Assembly: GCA_903970395.1 (NCBI GenBank) | Contig: CAJCIM010000100.1 | Span: 1 to 55,298, forward strand | Direction of reading: 5' to 3' | Length of the DNA: 55,298 nucleotides | Origin: Acidobacteriaceae bacterium | Lineage (GTDB): Bacteria > Acidobacteriota > Terriglobia > Terriglobales > Acidobacteriaceae | Part shown: piece by piece, positions 1 through 8,433 of the stretch | Numbering within the stretch: the stretch's first letter is position 1 | Layout: each line of letters begins with the position of its first letter | Notes under the pieces: model-generated | The model's input: the letters and a program-made list of their open reading frames with translations, nothing else | Told to the model about the DNA's origin: nothing | The model's database searches: none | Made by a program: the position numbers and the translations under genes

Positions 1-597
1 TCCTTCGGCGGCTCGGGCGATGCCGACGTCACGAAGAAGGAGGATATGACCAAGCTGAAGCAGGCGATCCTTGCATCACTGCGGCGGATGCCTGACTTCG
101 ACAAGCTGTCGAAGCACGTCGAGTTCACTGTAACGCCCGAAGGCCTGCGCATCGAGATGCTCGAAGATGCCAAGGGAACGTTCTTTGAGAACGGCAGCGC
201 TGCGCCTACTGACTCGCTGGTGAAGCTGCTTAAGGTCTTATCGAACGACATTGGCAAGTTGCCTAATCAAGTTTCCATTGAAGGCCACACGGACGCTCAG
301 CCCTACGCAGTCTCAGATGGCTACAGCAACTGGGAGCTATCCACAGACCGGGCAAATATGGCCAGGCGTCTGATGCAGGCCAACGGCATGCGAGCGGAGC
401 AAGTGGTGCAGGTTCGTGGCTACGCAGACAGGGAGCTGCGCCGCCCGCAACAGCCCTTGGATCCATCGAACCGCCGAGTTTCAGTCATTGTGCAATACAC
501 AGCGAAGAGCAGCAAGGACCTGCCTATTCTGCTGGAGGACGGTCAACCCACAGACACGCCTGAGTCCTCGAAGAAGGCAGCATCTACACGGCAGTGA
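1..597 (+). CDS. motB: MotB-type flagellar stator protein, C-terminal part
   Basis: The frame is open through base 1, so this is the last 198 residues of a MotB whose membrane helix and plug lie outside the window. MotB clamps the MotA/MotB ion channel to peptidoglycan beside the rotor. The OmpA-like peptidoglycan-binding domain is clear: EGHTDAQPY at residues 94-102, followed by NWELSTDRA and a closing SNRRVSVIV. The last ~32 residues form a polar tail rich in Ser, Lys and Thr. A second, complete motB lies at the far end of the flagellar locus (36598), so the organism has two stator B subunits. A motA partner would be expected just upstream, outside the window. Confidence 0.9.
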   Translation, partial: SFGGSGDADVTKKEDMTKLKQAILASLRRMPDFDKLSKHVEFTVTPEGLRIEMLEDAKGTFFENGSAAPTDSLVKLLKVLSNDIGKLPNQVSIEGHTDAQPYAVSDGYSNWELSTDRANMARRLMQANGMRAEQVVQVRGYADRELRRPQQPLDPSNRRVSVIVQYTAKSSKDLPILLEDGQPTDTPESSKKAASTRQ

Positions 598-735
598 TCA
601 CGCAGCCATACTCCCGATTTGCAACGTGTGCTGAAACGATTTCCCATTTTGCCTTCGATAAAAGATTTCAATGTTCAAAGAGCTTAACGACGTAGTAGGT
701 TACAGCTAGATGAAACCGAAAGGCCCCTGCGGAAT

Positions 736-1491
736 ATGGCTTCACTCTATGATTCCTCTCTTTTTGCCTCTTCGACTCAAACGACCAATTCGATTCTGGG
801 CTCGGCGCCGACAGCTGGCCGGAAGAACGTCCTCGTTGTGGAAGATGACGTAGCGCTTGCGCGTTTCCTATGCCGCGAACTGGAACGAAACCACTGCATT
901 GCGGCGATGACCCATGACGCCGAGGCTGCGCTGCTCGACATCGAAGCGCAGCGGCGCGACTTGTTGATCATGGACCTGAACCTGCCGAAGATGGACGGCA
1001 TGGAGCTGCTGGAGCGAGTGCGTCGCACTCAGCCACGGCTGCCGATCCTGGTGCTGACAGCACGCAGCAGGTCCGAAGATCGTGTGCTGGCCCTGCAGCA
1101 GGGGGCCGATGATTGCTTGATCAAACCGTTCTCCTACAAAGAGCTGCTGCTTCGGCTTGGCAGCCTGATGCGGCGGGATTCGACGGCAGTCACAGCGCCT
1201 CGCTTGGGCAATCTGATGGTCTACAAAGATGAGCGTCGCGTGATGCGCGGTGCGCGTCGTATAGAGCTGACACCGCGAGAGTTTGCGATCCTTGAATACC
1301 TACTGGAAAACGTGAACAGGCCTGTCTCGCGGACTACGCTGATGCGCGACATTTGGAACATGCCGCTCGACGCGACCACGAATATCGTAGATGTCTATAT
1401 GAAGTACCTTCGCGACAAGATCGATGGCGACGGTGAGCCGAAGCTGATTCGAACCGTGCGTGGAGTCGGCTATGTGCTTGGCGAAGAGTGA
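736..1491 (+). CDS. OmpR/PhoB-family response regulator
   Basis: Two-domain response regulator of 251 residues: a receiver (about 30-145) with the acidic pair E36-D37-D38, phospho-acceptor D80 in IMDLNLP, T108 and K130 in LIKPF, then a winged-helix DNA-binding domain (about 155-250) ending in the typical RTVRGVGYVL. The first ~29 residues are an unstructured Ser/Thr-rich extension that OmpR relatives usually lack. No kinase of the OmpR-partner type is adjacent; the nearest kinase (2933) looks NtrC-type, so its partner is unknown. Its position directly upstream of the σ54 flagellar module suggests, but does not prove, a role in flagellar control. Confidence 0.93.
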   Translation: MASLYDSSLFASSTQTTNSILGSAPTAGRKNVLVVEDDVALARFLCRELERNHCIAAMTHDAEAALLDIEAQRRDLLIMDLNLPKMDGMELLERVRRTQPRLPILVLTARSRSEDRVLALQQGADDCLIKPFSYKELLLRLGSLMRRDSTAVTAPRLGNLMVYKDERRVMRGARRIELTPREFAILEYLLENVNRPVSRTTLMRDIWNMPLDATTNIVDVYMKYLRDKIDGDGEPKLIRTVRGVGYVLGEE

Positions 1492-1672
1492 TCAATTCTG
1501 GCGCTCGCGTTGACGTGACGAGTGCGCAGGATCGGCTCGGCCTGATTGCTGCGCAGGCGTGCATTGGCGGCGAGATGCTCCACGATCTCAATTCCTTCGC
1601 AGTTCATATCGAACTTCCAATCGTATGCCTTATCGTAGTAGCCGCCGTTCTCTCTATCAGGAGATGCCCGCC

Positions 1673-2845
1673 ATGATCCTTGGATCGGATTCAATATCGA
1701 CAGACAGCGAGAATCAGGGCGCTAGCCTTTTAGTAGTGAGTCCGAACGGCAGGTTGCGCCAGGAGCTACGGGAACGGTTTGTGTATCCACGCTGGGCGCT
1801 AACCGAGTCAGGCAGTGGCGCCGAGGCATTTGAGTACCTGGAGGACGGCGCTGCTGCAGTCTTACTGCTGGACCCGCTGCTGCCGGACCTAGAATCGTCG
1901 GAGTTCAGCACGTTGGTCGCTGAGCGTTTTCCAGCTGTTCAGATCATCACATTGAACACGCATACTGGAAGGCTCGTTCTGGGTTCAACGTCTCCGACGC
2001 CGCTCTCCGCAGAGATTGCAGAAGCGCTACAGGGTGAGCGCGAGATTCCGGCTAGCCCGTCGAGGTCAGATGCGATGCTGTACCCGCATAGCGAATCGCG
2101 ACGGCCGATGGGTCTGCCTGGAGTCATCGGAGAATCGAGGCCCATGCTGCGCGTGGCAGAGATGACCCGGCTGGTCGCGGCGAGAGACACGACTGTGCTT
2201 GTGACCGGCGAAAGTGGCACGGGCAAGGACCTGATCGCGCAGGCAGTGCATCTGCTGAGTCCACGTCACAAGAAGCCCCTGGTGGTGATCAACTGTGCCG
2301 CAATTCCAGAGTCGTTGTTGGAAGCGGAACTATTCGGATACACCAAGGGCTCGTTTACCGGCGCGGTGCAGTCGCGGATCGGCCGCATCCACGCGGCGCA
2401 CGGCGGCACGTTGTTTCTGGATGAGGTCGGCGACATGCCGCTCTCACTGCAGAGCAAGATCCTTCGCTTCCTTGAGCAGGGCGAGGTGCAGAGGATCGGC
2501 AGCACTGACAACCTGCGAGTGGACGTGCGTGTTGTCGCGGCAACCAATGCCAGCCTGAAGACACTTGTTGCGCAAAAACTCTTTCGCGAGGACCTGTACT
2601 ATCGGCTTGCCATCTTTCCGATTCAGCTTCCGCAACTGCGTGAGCGCCACGGAGACGTCACACTGCTCGCACAGAACTTTGTGTCGAAGTTCTGTCCTCA
2701 CGCAGAGCTAAGCACGGCTGCATTGGACGTTCTGGAAAAGCATGACTGGCCGGGGAACGTAAGAGAACTGCGCAATGTGCTGGAGCGTACCAGCATCCTT
2801 GCGACGGATGAGCGGCAAATTCTTCCTCATCACATCCTGCTCTAG
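1673..2845 (+). CDS. NtrC-like σ54 activator lacking a DNA-binding domain
   Basis: This 390-residue protein activates σ54-RNA polymerase by ATP hydrolysis. The start at 1673 has AGGAG nine bases upstream; the frame extends upstream but without family similarity. Residues ~15-105 resemble a degenerate receiver: a possible phospho-acceptor D67 (LLLDPLL) is present but the acidic pair is replaced by VVSPN. The AAA+ domain has Walker A GESGTGKD (179-186), the σ54-contact loop GSFTGA (226-231, Ser for the usual first Ala) and Walker B LFLDE (247-251). The protein stops right after the AAA+ lid with no Fis-type helix-turn-helix, like Helicobacter FlgR, so it may act from solution. Neighbour genes suggest a flagellar role. 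Confidence 0.88.
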   Translation: MILGSDSISTDSENQGASLLVVSPNGRLRQELRERFVYPRWALTESGSGAEAFEYLEDGAAAVLLLDPLLPDLESSEFSTLVAERFPAVQIITLNTHTGRLVLGSTSPTPLSAEIAEALQGEREIPASPSRSDAMLYPHSESRRPMGLPGVIGESRPMLRVAEMTRLVAARDTTVLVTGESGTGKDLIAQAVHLLSPRHKKPLVVINCAAIPESLLEAELFGYTKGSFTGAVQSRIGRIHAAHGGTLFLDEVGDMPLSLQSKILRFLEQGEVQRIGSTDNLRVDVRVVAATNASLKTLVAQKLFREDLYYRLAIFPIQLPQLRERHGDVTLLAQNFVSKFCPHAELSTAALDVLEKHDWPGNVRELRNVLERTSILATDERQILPHHILL

Positions 2846-2903
2846 CGGCATGTCAGCGGGGTTTGCGTTGTGAAACCCTTTCACTGTGTACCCTTCGCAT
2901 CTT

Positions 2904-2919
2904 TGGCACGTCGCTTGCA
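2904..2919 (+). promoter_or_regulatory. σ54 promoter for kinase/regulator/basal-body operon
   Basis: TGGCACG at 2904-2910, four bases, then TTGCA at 2915-2919: every position of the σ54 -24/-12 consensus is matched. Transcription would start near 2930, only about three bases before the ATG of the histidine kinase at 2933. The operon downstream runs without a clear break through fliJ. Confidence 0.88.
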
Positions 2920-2932
2920 TAAGCATAGGTAG

Positions 2933-4228
2933 ATGTTGCCCACTTCTCATTATTCGCCAATCGAATCGCTCGGCGCACTCGTCCCTCCTGGAGATGTGCT
3001 CACCGGCGAGACGCATCGGGATGCAAATGCGACTGTGCTGGCGGATGCCTTCACACGTTTCATTCAAAGTTCGTCACGCTTGGAAGAGGTATACCGGCAG
3101 CTTCAGCAACAGATCCACATGCTGACGCAGCAACTGGCCAAACGCAACGCAGAGTTGAAAGAGAGCCTCGCCGACAACGAGGCGATGCGTTCATCCTTGC
3201 AACAGATCGTGGATACGATGCCGTGCGGTGTGCTTGTTACGCGTTGGGATGGCGCCGTAGCCATGATCAATCCAGAGTGCTATCGCATGTTGGGGTTTGA
3301 GACTGCAGGGGCTGACCACGCAAGCACACTGCAACTGCATGATCTTGCATCGCGGGTTGGCGTGGAATATACCGTGCTCCTGGAGTGTGACGCGGAGCAG
3401 GAGTTTCGCATCCATAGCCATGACGGAGAGCGCTGGATCAGTGTCCGCAACCGGCGCATTGGCTGTGCTGACAATACAAGAGCTCCCGGCGATAGGGTGC
3501 TGGTGCTCCGCGACATCACTGCGCGCAAGCGTGCCGAAGCAGACCGCGAGAATGGCCGCAAAGCGATGGCTCTCGCCGAGACCGCAACCATCCTGGCACA
3601 CGAGATTAGAAATCCGTTAGCGAGCCTGGAGCTTTTCTCCGATCTCATCGAGAAGGATGAGGAGCGTCGTAGCGAGTGGGTATCGAATCTGCGTGCAGGT
3701 GTGCGGATGCTCTCCAGCACGGTGAACAACGTGCTGAACTTGCAGAGACAGCCAGTCTTGTTTGCGCTGGTTGACATTGACTGCACGATTACCTGCGCCG
3801 TCAATTTACTTCAACCGTTGGCGCTACAGGCAGGTGTGACGGTCGAAAGGTTCACAACGCGATCGGGCTTGATGGTGTGGGGAAGCGCCGCAGGCTTGCA
3901 ACAGGTGATGGTGAATCTGATTCTGAATGCGATCCGGTATACACCAGCCAATGGCTCCATCACGGTCGCTGCTTCGGACAGCGTTGAGCAACCTGGGTGG
4001 GTTGTGATGGAGTGCGTCGACAGTGGTCCTGGAATCGATGCGACGCAACAGGAGCGGATATTCGAAGCAGGGTACAGTGGGTCGGGTGACACGCCGGGTT
4101 TGGGACTCGCCGTTTGCGCACGAATCGTCGAGCAGCATGGTGGACGCATCCGTGCTGCTAACGTGCCATCGGGAGGCGCATGTTTCACGGTTGCCATCCC
4201 TCTGCTCTCGTTGGAGAGTGCTCTATGA
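2933..4228 (+). CDS. PAS-domain sensor histidine kinase (FlgS/FleS type)
   Basis: Cytoplasmic kinase of 431 residues without membrane helices. A Gln-rich coiled coil (about 48-85) leads into a PAS domain (about 88-200), then a dimerisation/phosphoacceptor helix with H223 in AHEIRNPL, and an HATPase domain with the N box around N332 (NLILNAIRYT), DSGPGID and PGLGLAVCARIVEQHGG. It ends inside an ATGA overlap with the NtrC-type regulator gene, its probable phosphotransfer partner. The lack of membrane segments and the placement fit FlgS/FleS-like kinases that sense flagellar assembly from the cytoplasm. The start is uncertain because the σ54 transcription start would lie almost on this ATG; a GTG at 2996 is an alternative. 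Confidence 0.88.
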   Translation: MLPTSHYSPIESLGALVPPGDVLTGETHRDANATVLADAFTRFIQSSSRLEEVYRQLQQQIHMLTQQLAKRNAELKESLADNEAMRSSLQQIVDTMPCGVLVTRWDGAVAMINPECYRMLGFETAGADHASTLQLHDLASRVGVEYTVLLECDAEQEFRIHSHDGERWISVRNRRIGCADNTRAPGDRVLVLRDITARKRAEADRENGRKAMALAETATILAHEIRNPLASLELFSDLIEKDEERRSEWVSNLRAGVRMLSSTVNNVLNLQRQPVLFALVDIDCTITCAVNLLQPLALQAGVTVERFTTRSGLMVWGSAAGLQQVMVNLILNAIRYTPANGSITVAASDSVEQPGWVVMECVDSGPGIDATQQERIFEAGYSGSGDTPGLGLAVCARIVEQHGGRIRAANVPSGGACFTVAIPLLSLESAL

Positions 4229-5631
4229 CGAAGGCAAGTCTGAATCTCGATGGAAAACTTGTGCTCGTAGTGGATGATGAACCTGCGTTGCGGACCGCGC
4301 TAGAAGCAAGTTTTCTGCGTCATGGTTGGCGTGTTGCCACCGCTGGCGGACTGCTAGAGGCGGAGGCTGCGGTTCGTCGGATGGTCTTCGACTTGGTGAT
4401 AACAGATATGCGTATGCGGGATGGCGATGGACTGGGCGTGTTGAGGGCGGTGCGAGAGAGTTCGCCGTCTACCGCTGTGGTCCTGCTGACAGCCTATGCG
4501 AACGTTCCGGAGGCTGTCGAATCCATGCGCTGCGGCGCAGTCGACTATCTCATCAAGCCTGTGTCGTTTGATGTTTTGCTTGCAGCGGCGGCCAAGGTGA
4601 TGCAGTGCGTTGGAGCCGGCGTCAACGAGCGATCCTTTGTCCCATTTGTGACCAAACCGTCGCTGGCAGCTGCAAGTATCGTCGGCACGTCTCCACTCTT
4701 GTCGCAGGCTCTGCAGCGCGCACGAGTAGCTGCGAGCACAGATGCAGATGTGCTTGTGGAGGCCGAGAGCGGAACCGGGAAGGAGCTGTTGGCAAGGTTT
4801 ATCCACGATACCAGCCCACGCAGTGGCAAACCGTTCGTGGCAATTAACTGTGCGGCGGTGCCGGAACACCTGATTGAGAGTGAGCTCTTCGGACACTCCA
4901 AAGGCGCCTTCACTGGGGCAGTTGCTTCCAAGGCAGGCAAGTTCGAACTTGCAAATGGTGGCACACTCCTCCTCGATGAGATTGGTGAGATGCCGCTAAA
5001 TCTACAGCCGAAACTGTTGCGTGTCTTGCAGGAGCGCGAGTTTGAGCGCCTTGGGGAGACGCGTTCTGTCCGCGTAGACATTCGTATCGTCACAACAACC
5101 AATGCAAGCCTCGCCAGTCTCGTGGAGCAAGGGAAGTTTCGCAGTGATCTCTATTATCGGCTTAATGTGATTCCGCTTTCAGTGCCTCCGTTGCGGGACC
5201 GTGCGGAGGACATCCCCGCGCTTGCCGCTCACTTTGCAGAGCGCTATGCGAGTGAGCGCGGATGCCCTGTGCCTGCGCTCGACGAAGGATTTATCCAGAG
5301 GTTGAGGTCTCATCATTGGCCCGGCAATATCCGTGAGCTGTCGAACTTCATGCGCCGTGTTCTGTCGCTTTACGAGGGCAGAAAGATCGATGCAGCGTGC
5401 TTCGATCGGGAGTTTGTAGCTCGGGCGCGAGTTGCCCAACACGTGCCACAACTACTCAGCATGCCGTCAGCCGGCTCTCGCCTCTCCGTGATGGAGAAGC
5501 AGCACCTCGAAAACACGCTTGCTCTCGCTAACGGTAACCGCACCCACGCCGCGGAGATGCTCGGTATCAGCCTCCGCACCGTTCGCAACAAGATCAGGGA
5601 GTACGGACTTCCTCCCAGGAGCCTCGCATGA
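4225..5631 (+). CDS. NtrC-family σ54-dependent response regulator (FlgR/FleR type)
   Basis: Full-length three-domain activator (468 residues). The receiver carries VVDDE and phospho-acceptor D61 in VITDMRM; the AAA+ domain has ESGTGKE, the σ54 loop GAFTGA (227-232) and LLLDEIGEMP; a Fis-type helix-turn-helix near 424-463 reads NRTHAAEMLGISLRTVRNKI. I chose the ATG at 4225 because it overlaps the kinase stop as ATGA, has GGAGAG upstream, and removes an unrelated N-terminal run. It should bind enhancer sites and, when phosphorylated by the upstream kinase, switch on σ54 flagellar promoters such as those at 12003, 15938 and 24865. flgB follows with another ATGA overlap. Confidence 0.93.
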   Translation: MTKASLNLDGKLVLVVDDEPALRTALEASFLRHGWRVATAGGLLEAEAAVRRMVFDLVITDMRMRDGDGLGVLRAVRESSPSTAVVLLTAYANVPEAVESMRCGAVDYLIKPVSFDVLLAAAAKVMQCVGAGVNERSFVPFVTKPSLAAASIVGTSPLLSQALQRARVAASTDADVLVEAESGTGKELLARFIHDTSPRSGKPFVAINCAAVPEHLIESELFGHSKGAFTGAVASKAGKFELANGGTLLLDEIGEMPLNLQPKLLRVLQEREFERLGETRSVRVDIRIVTTTNASLASLVEQGKFRSDLYYRLNVIPLSVPPLRDRAEDIPALAAHFAERYASERGCPVPALDEGFIQRLRSHHWPGNIRELSNFMRRVLSLYEGRKIDAACFDREFVARARVAQHVPQLLSMPSAGSRLSVMEKQHLENTLALANGNRTHAAEMLGISLRTVRNKIREYGLPPRSLA

Positions 5632-6005
5632 TGCAAACCTCTGTAACGATCTCTTTTCTTGAAGACTACCTAAGGCTCACAAGCTCTAGAGAGCAGGTGA
5701 TCGCCTCGAATATGGCGAACATCGATACTCCCGGCTATCGCACCCGGGACATCGACTTCTCGAAAGAGCTCGACCGCGCGATGCAAGCCAACGAAGATGG
5801 CGCGTCATCCCTGGGCAGCCATCCCCGTATGGAACCTACCTCTTACGAGGTGAGAGGCCTGATGGAGCGCGCTGACGGAAACAACATTGATCTTGATCGC
5901 GAGGGCATGCTCTTGGCTGAGGTGCAGCTTCAGCATCAGTTGGGCGTGCAGCTCGTCAAGAGCTACTTTCACACGTTACTCACAGCGATCGATGGAGGAG
6001 CCTGA
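5628..6005 (+). CDS. flgB: flagellar proximal rod protein FlgB
   Basis: FlgB of 125 residues, one of the rod subunits that cross the periplasm. It keeps the rod signature ASNMANIDTPGYRTRDIDF near residues 24-42, and the C-terminal helix (LAEVQLQHQLGVQLVKSYFHTLLTA) that packs in the rod. The ATG at 5628 overlaps the stop of the upstream activator; a second ATG follows immediately at 5631. GGAGGAG near the end of the gene serves flgC. Length fits the family. Confidence 0.95.
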   Translation: MMQTSVTISFLEDYLRLTSSREQVIASNMANIDTPGYRTRDIDFSKELDRAMQANEDGASSLGSHPRMEPTSYEVRGLMERADGNNIDLDREGMLLAEVQLQHQLGVQLVKSYFHTLLTAIDGGA

Positions 6006-6007
6006 TT

Positions 6008-6454
6008 ATGGGGATCTTTGATGCATTAAACGTGAGCGCTTCGGCGCTGCAAGCCGAGCGTCAACGCGCTGAGATCGTCGCAGCCAATATGGCGAACTCG
6101 GAGACGACACGTACAGCTGGCGGTGGGCCGTTTCATCGACGACAGGTTGTGTTCGAATCGACGGGCTCGTCGCTCTTCCAACTGGCTCTGGCGCGCACCG
6201 GGGGCTACTCAGGACCACCTGTAGGCAGCGTGCGTGTCGCGGACGTGGTCGACGATCCGGCACAACCAGTGATGCGCTATGAGCCCGGACATCCGGATGC
6301 GAACCAGGATGGCTATGTGGCGTATCCGGCGATCAATCCTGCCATGGAGATGGTGGACATGATGAGTGCCGTGCGCGCTTATCAGTTGAATGCAGCAGCT
6401 GCGAACGCAACTAAGCAGATGATTCAGCAGTCGATGGACATCCTGAAAAGCTAA
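6008..6454 (+). CDS. flgC: flagellar proximal rod protein FlgC
   Basis: FlgC (148 residues), the second proximal rod protein. The N-terminal rod motif reads EIVAANMANSETTRTAGGGPF, and the C-terminal half has the usual NPAMEMVDMMSAVRAYQLNAAA stretch followed by a coiled-coil-prone tail. It starts three bases after flgB. The motif has NSETT where most FlgC proteins have a form of N-A-x-T, within normal variation. FliE follows after 12 bases, the standard flgB-flgC-fliE order. Confidence 0.95.
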   Translation: MGIFDALNVSASALQAERQRAEIVAANMANSETTRTAGGGPFHRRQVVFESTGSSLFQLALARTGGYSGPPVGSVRVADVVDDPAQPVMRYEPGHPDANQDGYVAYPAINPAMEMVDMMSAVRAYQLNAAAANATKQMIQQSMDILKS

Positions 6455-6466
6455 CGGAGTGCGGCT

Positions 6467-6769
6467 ATGAGCAACAGCATCACAAGTCTCGGTTCGATCA
6501 CGCCATGGAGCGAGTACTCCTCATCGCCCACGGACGCCGCACCAGACAGTGGCGGATTTAGCGGCGTTCTGACGAACGCTTTGCAGGAGGTGAATCAGCT
6601 GAGTAACGGTGCTGACGCACAGCTCGGAAGCTTGCTTCAAGGCGGCACTCCCGACATGAGCAGCGTCATGGTCGCGGTCGAGAAGGCAGACGTTGCATTT
6701 CAACTGATGATGCAGGTGCGCAACAAAATTGTTAGCGCCTACCAAGACATCGAGAAGATGCAGTTCTAG
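6467..6769 (+). CDS. fliE: hook-basal body adaptor FliE
   Basis: FliE (100 residues) joins the MS ring to the rod. The Ser/Thr-rich N-terminus is followed by the conserved C-terminal helical part: ADAQLGSLLQGGTPDMSSVMVAVEKADVAFQLMMQVRNKIVSAYQDI is the typical FliE fold, with the key segment VEKADVAFQLMMQVRNKIV (about 71-89). GGAG precedes the ATG by nine bases. The length matches the family. It is cotranscribed with flgBC and is separated from fliF by 59 bases in which I found no convincing promoter. Confidence 0.93.
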   Translation: MSNSITSLGSITPWSEYSSSPTDAAPDSGGFSGVLTNALQEVNQLSNGADAQLGSLLQGGTPDMSSVMVAVEKADVAFQLMMQVRNKIVSAYQDIEKMQF

Positions 6770-6828
6770 CAAACGAATGAATTTCAGGTGGTAGAAATCT
6801 CTGACAAGCAACCAACGAGTGGGGTCCG

Positions 6829-8433
6829 ATGAACAGTCTTGCAGCAAAGAATTCGGTGGCGGCGAAGACAGAGGTGCTGGAGCGCTTGAAGGTGTTCTGG
6901 GGTGGCAGGACACCGAAGCAGCGTATCTACATCGGTCTGGCGTTGGGCATTACACTTGCCGTTGCGGTGCTGCTGGGCCAGATGATCGCAAGCCCGGAGT
7001 ACAAGCCACTGATGTCCGGTTTGGACGCAGCAGACGCGCAGACGATCGCGTCAGAGCTCGCACAGAAGAAGGTCAACTACAAAGTTAGCGCGGACGGTGC
7101 TTCCATTAGTGTGCCTGCGGATCAGTTGGACGCAGCCCGTCTTGAGGTTGCGTCGCACGACTCTCCTCACAGCGGACGAATCGGCTTCGAAGTATTTGAC
7201 AAGGTCTCGTGGGGACAGACCGAGTTCGACGAGAAGGTGAACTATCAGCGTGCGCTTGAAGGTGAGCTCGGGCGCACAATCCAAACCATGAGCAACGTCA
7301 AGAGCGCTCGTGTTCATCTCGTAATGGCTACAGACTCCGTCTTCATGGACCGCGAACGGGGTGCGAAGGCCTCCGTAGCATTGCAACTGCGCAGCGGTAG
7401 TCTATCGCGGGAACAGGTCAACGCCATCGCACGCCTCGTGGCAGGCGCTGTGAATGAGCTGAAGCCGTCGGACGTCACGATTGTCGATGCCGATTCCAAT
7501 CGCCCCCTCACAACTGGAGATGGAATCGGCGAAGCTGGTGATGATCAGATGCAGGAACAACTCACAAAGCGTCTCGTGGAGACGCTCGCCCCCGTGGTTG
7601 GCCCTGACCATCTGCACGCAATGGTAAACGTGGAGTACGACAGCAGCACCAGCGAAGAGAGCCAGGAAAAGTACGATCCCGCTGTGAGTGCGCCGCTCAA
7701 CGTGCAGCGTTCGGAAGAGAACACCATCGGCGGATCAGTTGTCGGTGGTGTTCCCGGCACATCGAGCAATGTGCCGGGGGCAAAGGTGCCTGCTTCAACA
7801 ACAGCCGCTACTCCGGGCCAAAGTTCAAAGTCGGAGACGGCCACCTATGGAGTGAATCGAACCACGCGTCACATAGTAGAACCTGCCGGTCGCATACGCC
7901 GCATCAGCGCTGCGGTTGCCGTGGATGATGCCGTCGAGCGGAACCAGGAGAAGGGAAGGTGGATAGAGACACGTCATAAACGTTCGTCCGACGAATTGAA
8001 GTTGATCACAGAGCTAGCTCAGGCGGCAATCGGCTACGACAGTTTGCGTGGTGATGTTGTCAGCGTGGAAAACCTCCCATTTGATCGAGGTGACCCGCGG
8101 GATACTGCGCCACCGACATGGATCGACAAGACACACAGAGTCGTCGACGGCTATGCCTCTCTCTTGCGCTATGGAGCGTTTGCCACATTATTTGGCCTCA
8201 TCTACCTTCTGATGGTCAGGCCGATCCAGAAGCAGGCCCTAGCGGTTACAGCAGCACCACTTGATCTGCCCGGCGTCGGCGCGGATTTGCCTGCGCTCGA
8301 AGGCCAGAGCTCGGCCGAGGGCCTCGCGCAGCGCGCGCTCCTGCTGAAGAAGCAGATGTCGGAGTCAGTCCGGACAAACCCCGAGGGAAGCATGTCGGCG
8401 ATTCGGTCCTGGCTGCAAGAGGATAAAGTATGA
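6829..8433 (+). CDS. fliF: flagellar MS-ring protein FliF
   Basis: FliF (534 residues) forms the inner-membrane MS ring on which the switch and export gate are built. A first membrane helix lies at about 31-50 (YIGLALGITLAVAVLLGQ), the periplasmic ring-building motifs follow (KVSWGQTEFDEKVNYQRALEGEL), a low-complexity Gly/Ser/Thr linker sits near 300-340, and a second helix at about 446-465 precedes the cytoplasmic tail. The last ~25 residues (NPEGSMSAIRSWLQED) match the FliG-binding tail of the family. It overlaps fliG by four bases. Confidence 0.96.
   Translation: MNSLAAKNSVAAKTEVLERLKVFWGGRTPKQRIYIGLALGITLAVAVLLGQMIASPEYKPLMSGLDAADAQTIASELAQKKVNYKVSADGASISVPADQLDAARLEVASHDSPHSGRIGFEVFDKVSWGQTEFDEKVNYQRALEGELGRTIQTMSNVKSARVHLVMATDSVFMDRERGAKASVALQLRSGSLSREQVNAIARLVAGAVNELKPSDVTIVDADSNRPLTTGDGIGEAGDDQMQEQLTKRLVETLAPVVGPDHLHAMVNVEYDSSTSEESQEKYDPAVSAPLNVQRSEENTIGGSVVGGVPGTSSNVPGAKVPASTTAATPGQSSKSETATYGVNRTTRHIVEPAGRIRRISAAVAVDDAVERNQEKGRWIETRHKRSSDELKLITELAQAAIGYDSLRGDVVSVENLPFDRGDPRDTAPPTWIDKTHRVVDGYASLLRYGAFATLFGLIYLLMVRPIQKQALAVTAAPLDLPGVGADLPALEGQSSAEGLAQRALLLKKQMSESVRTNPEGSMSAIRSWLQEDKV

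Noticed and set aside
1498-1516. σ54-like element TGGCGCT-N4-TTGAC before the first activator
   Set aside because: The essential -12 GC is GA here.
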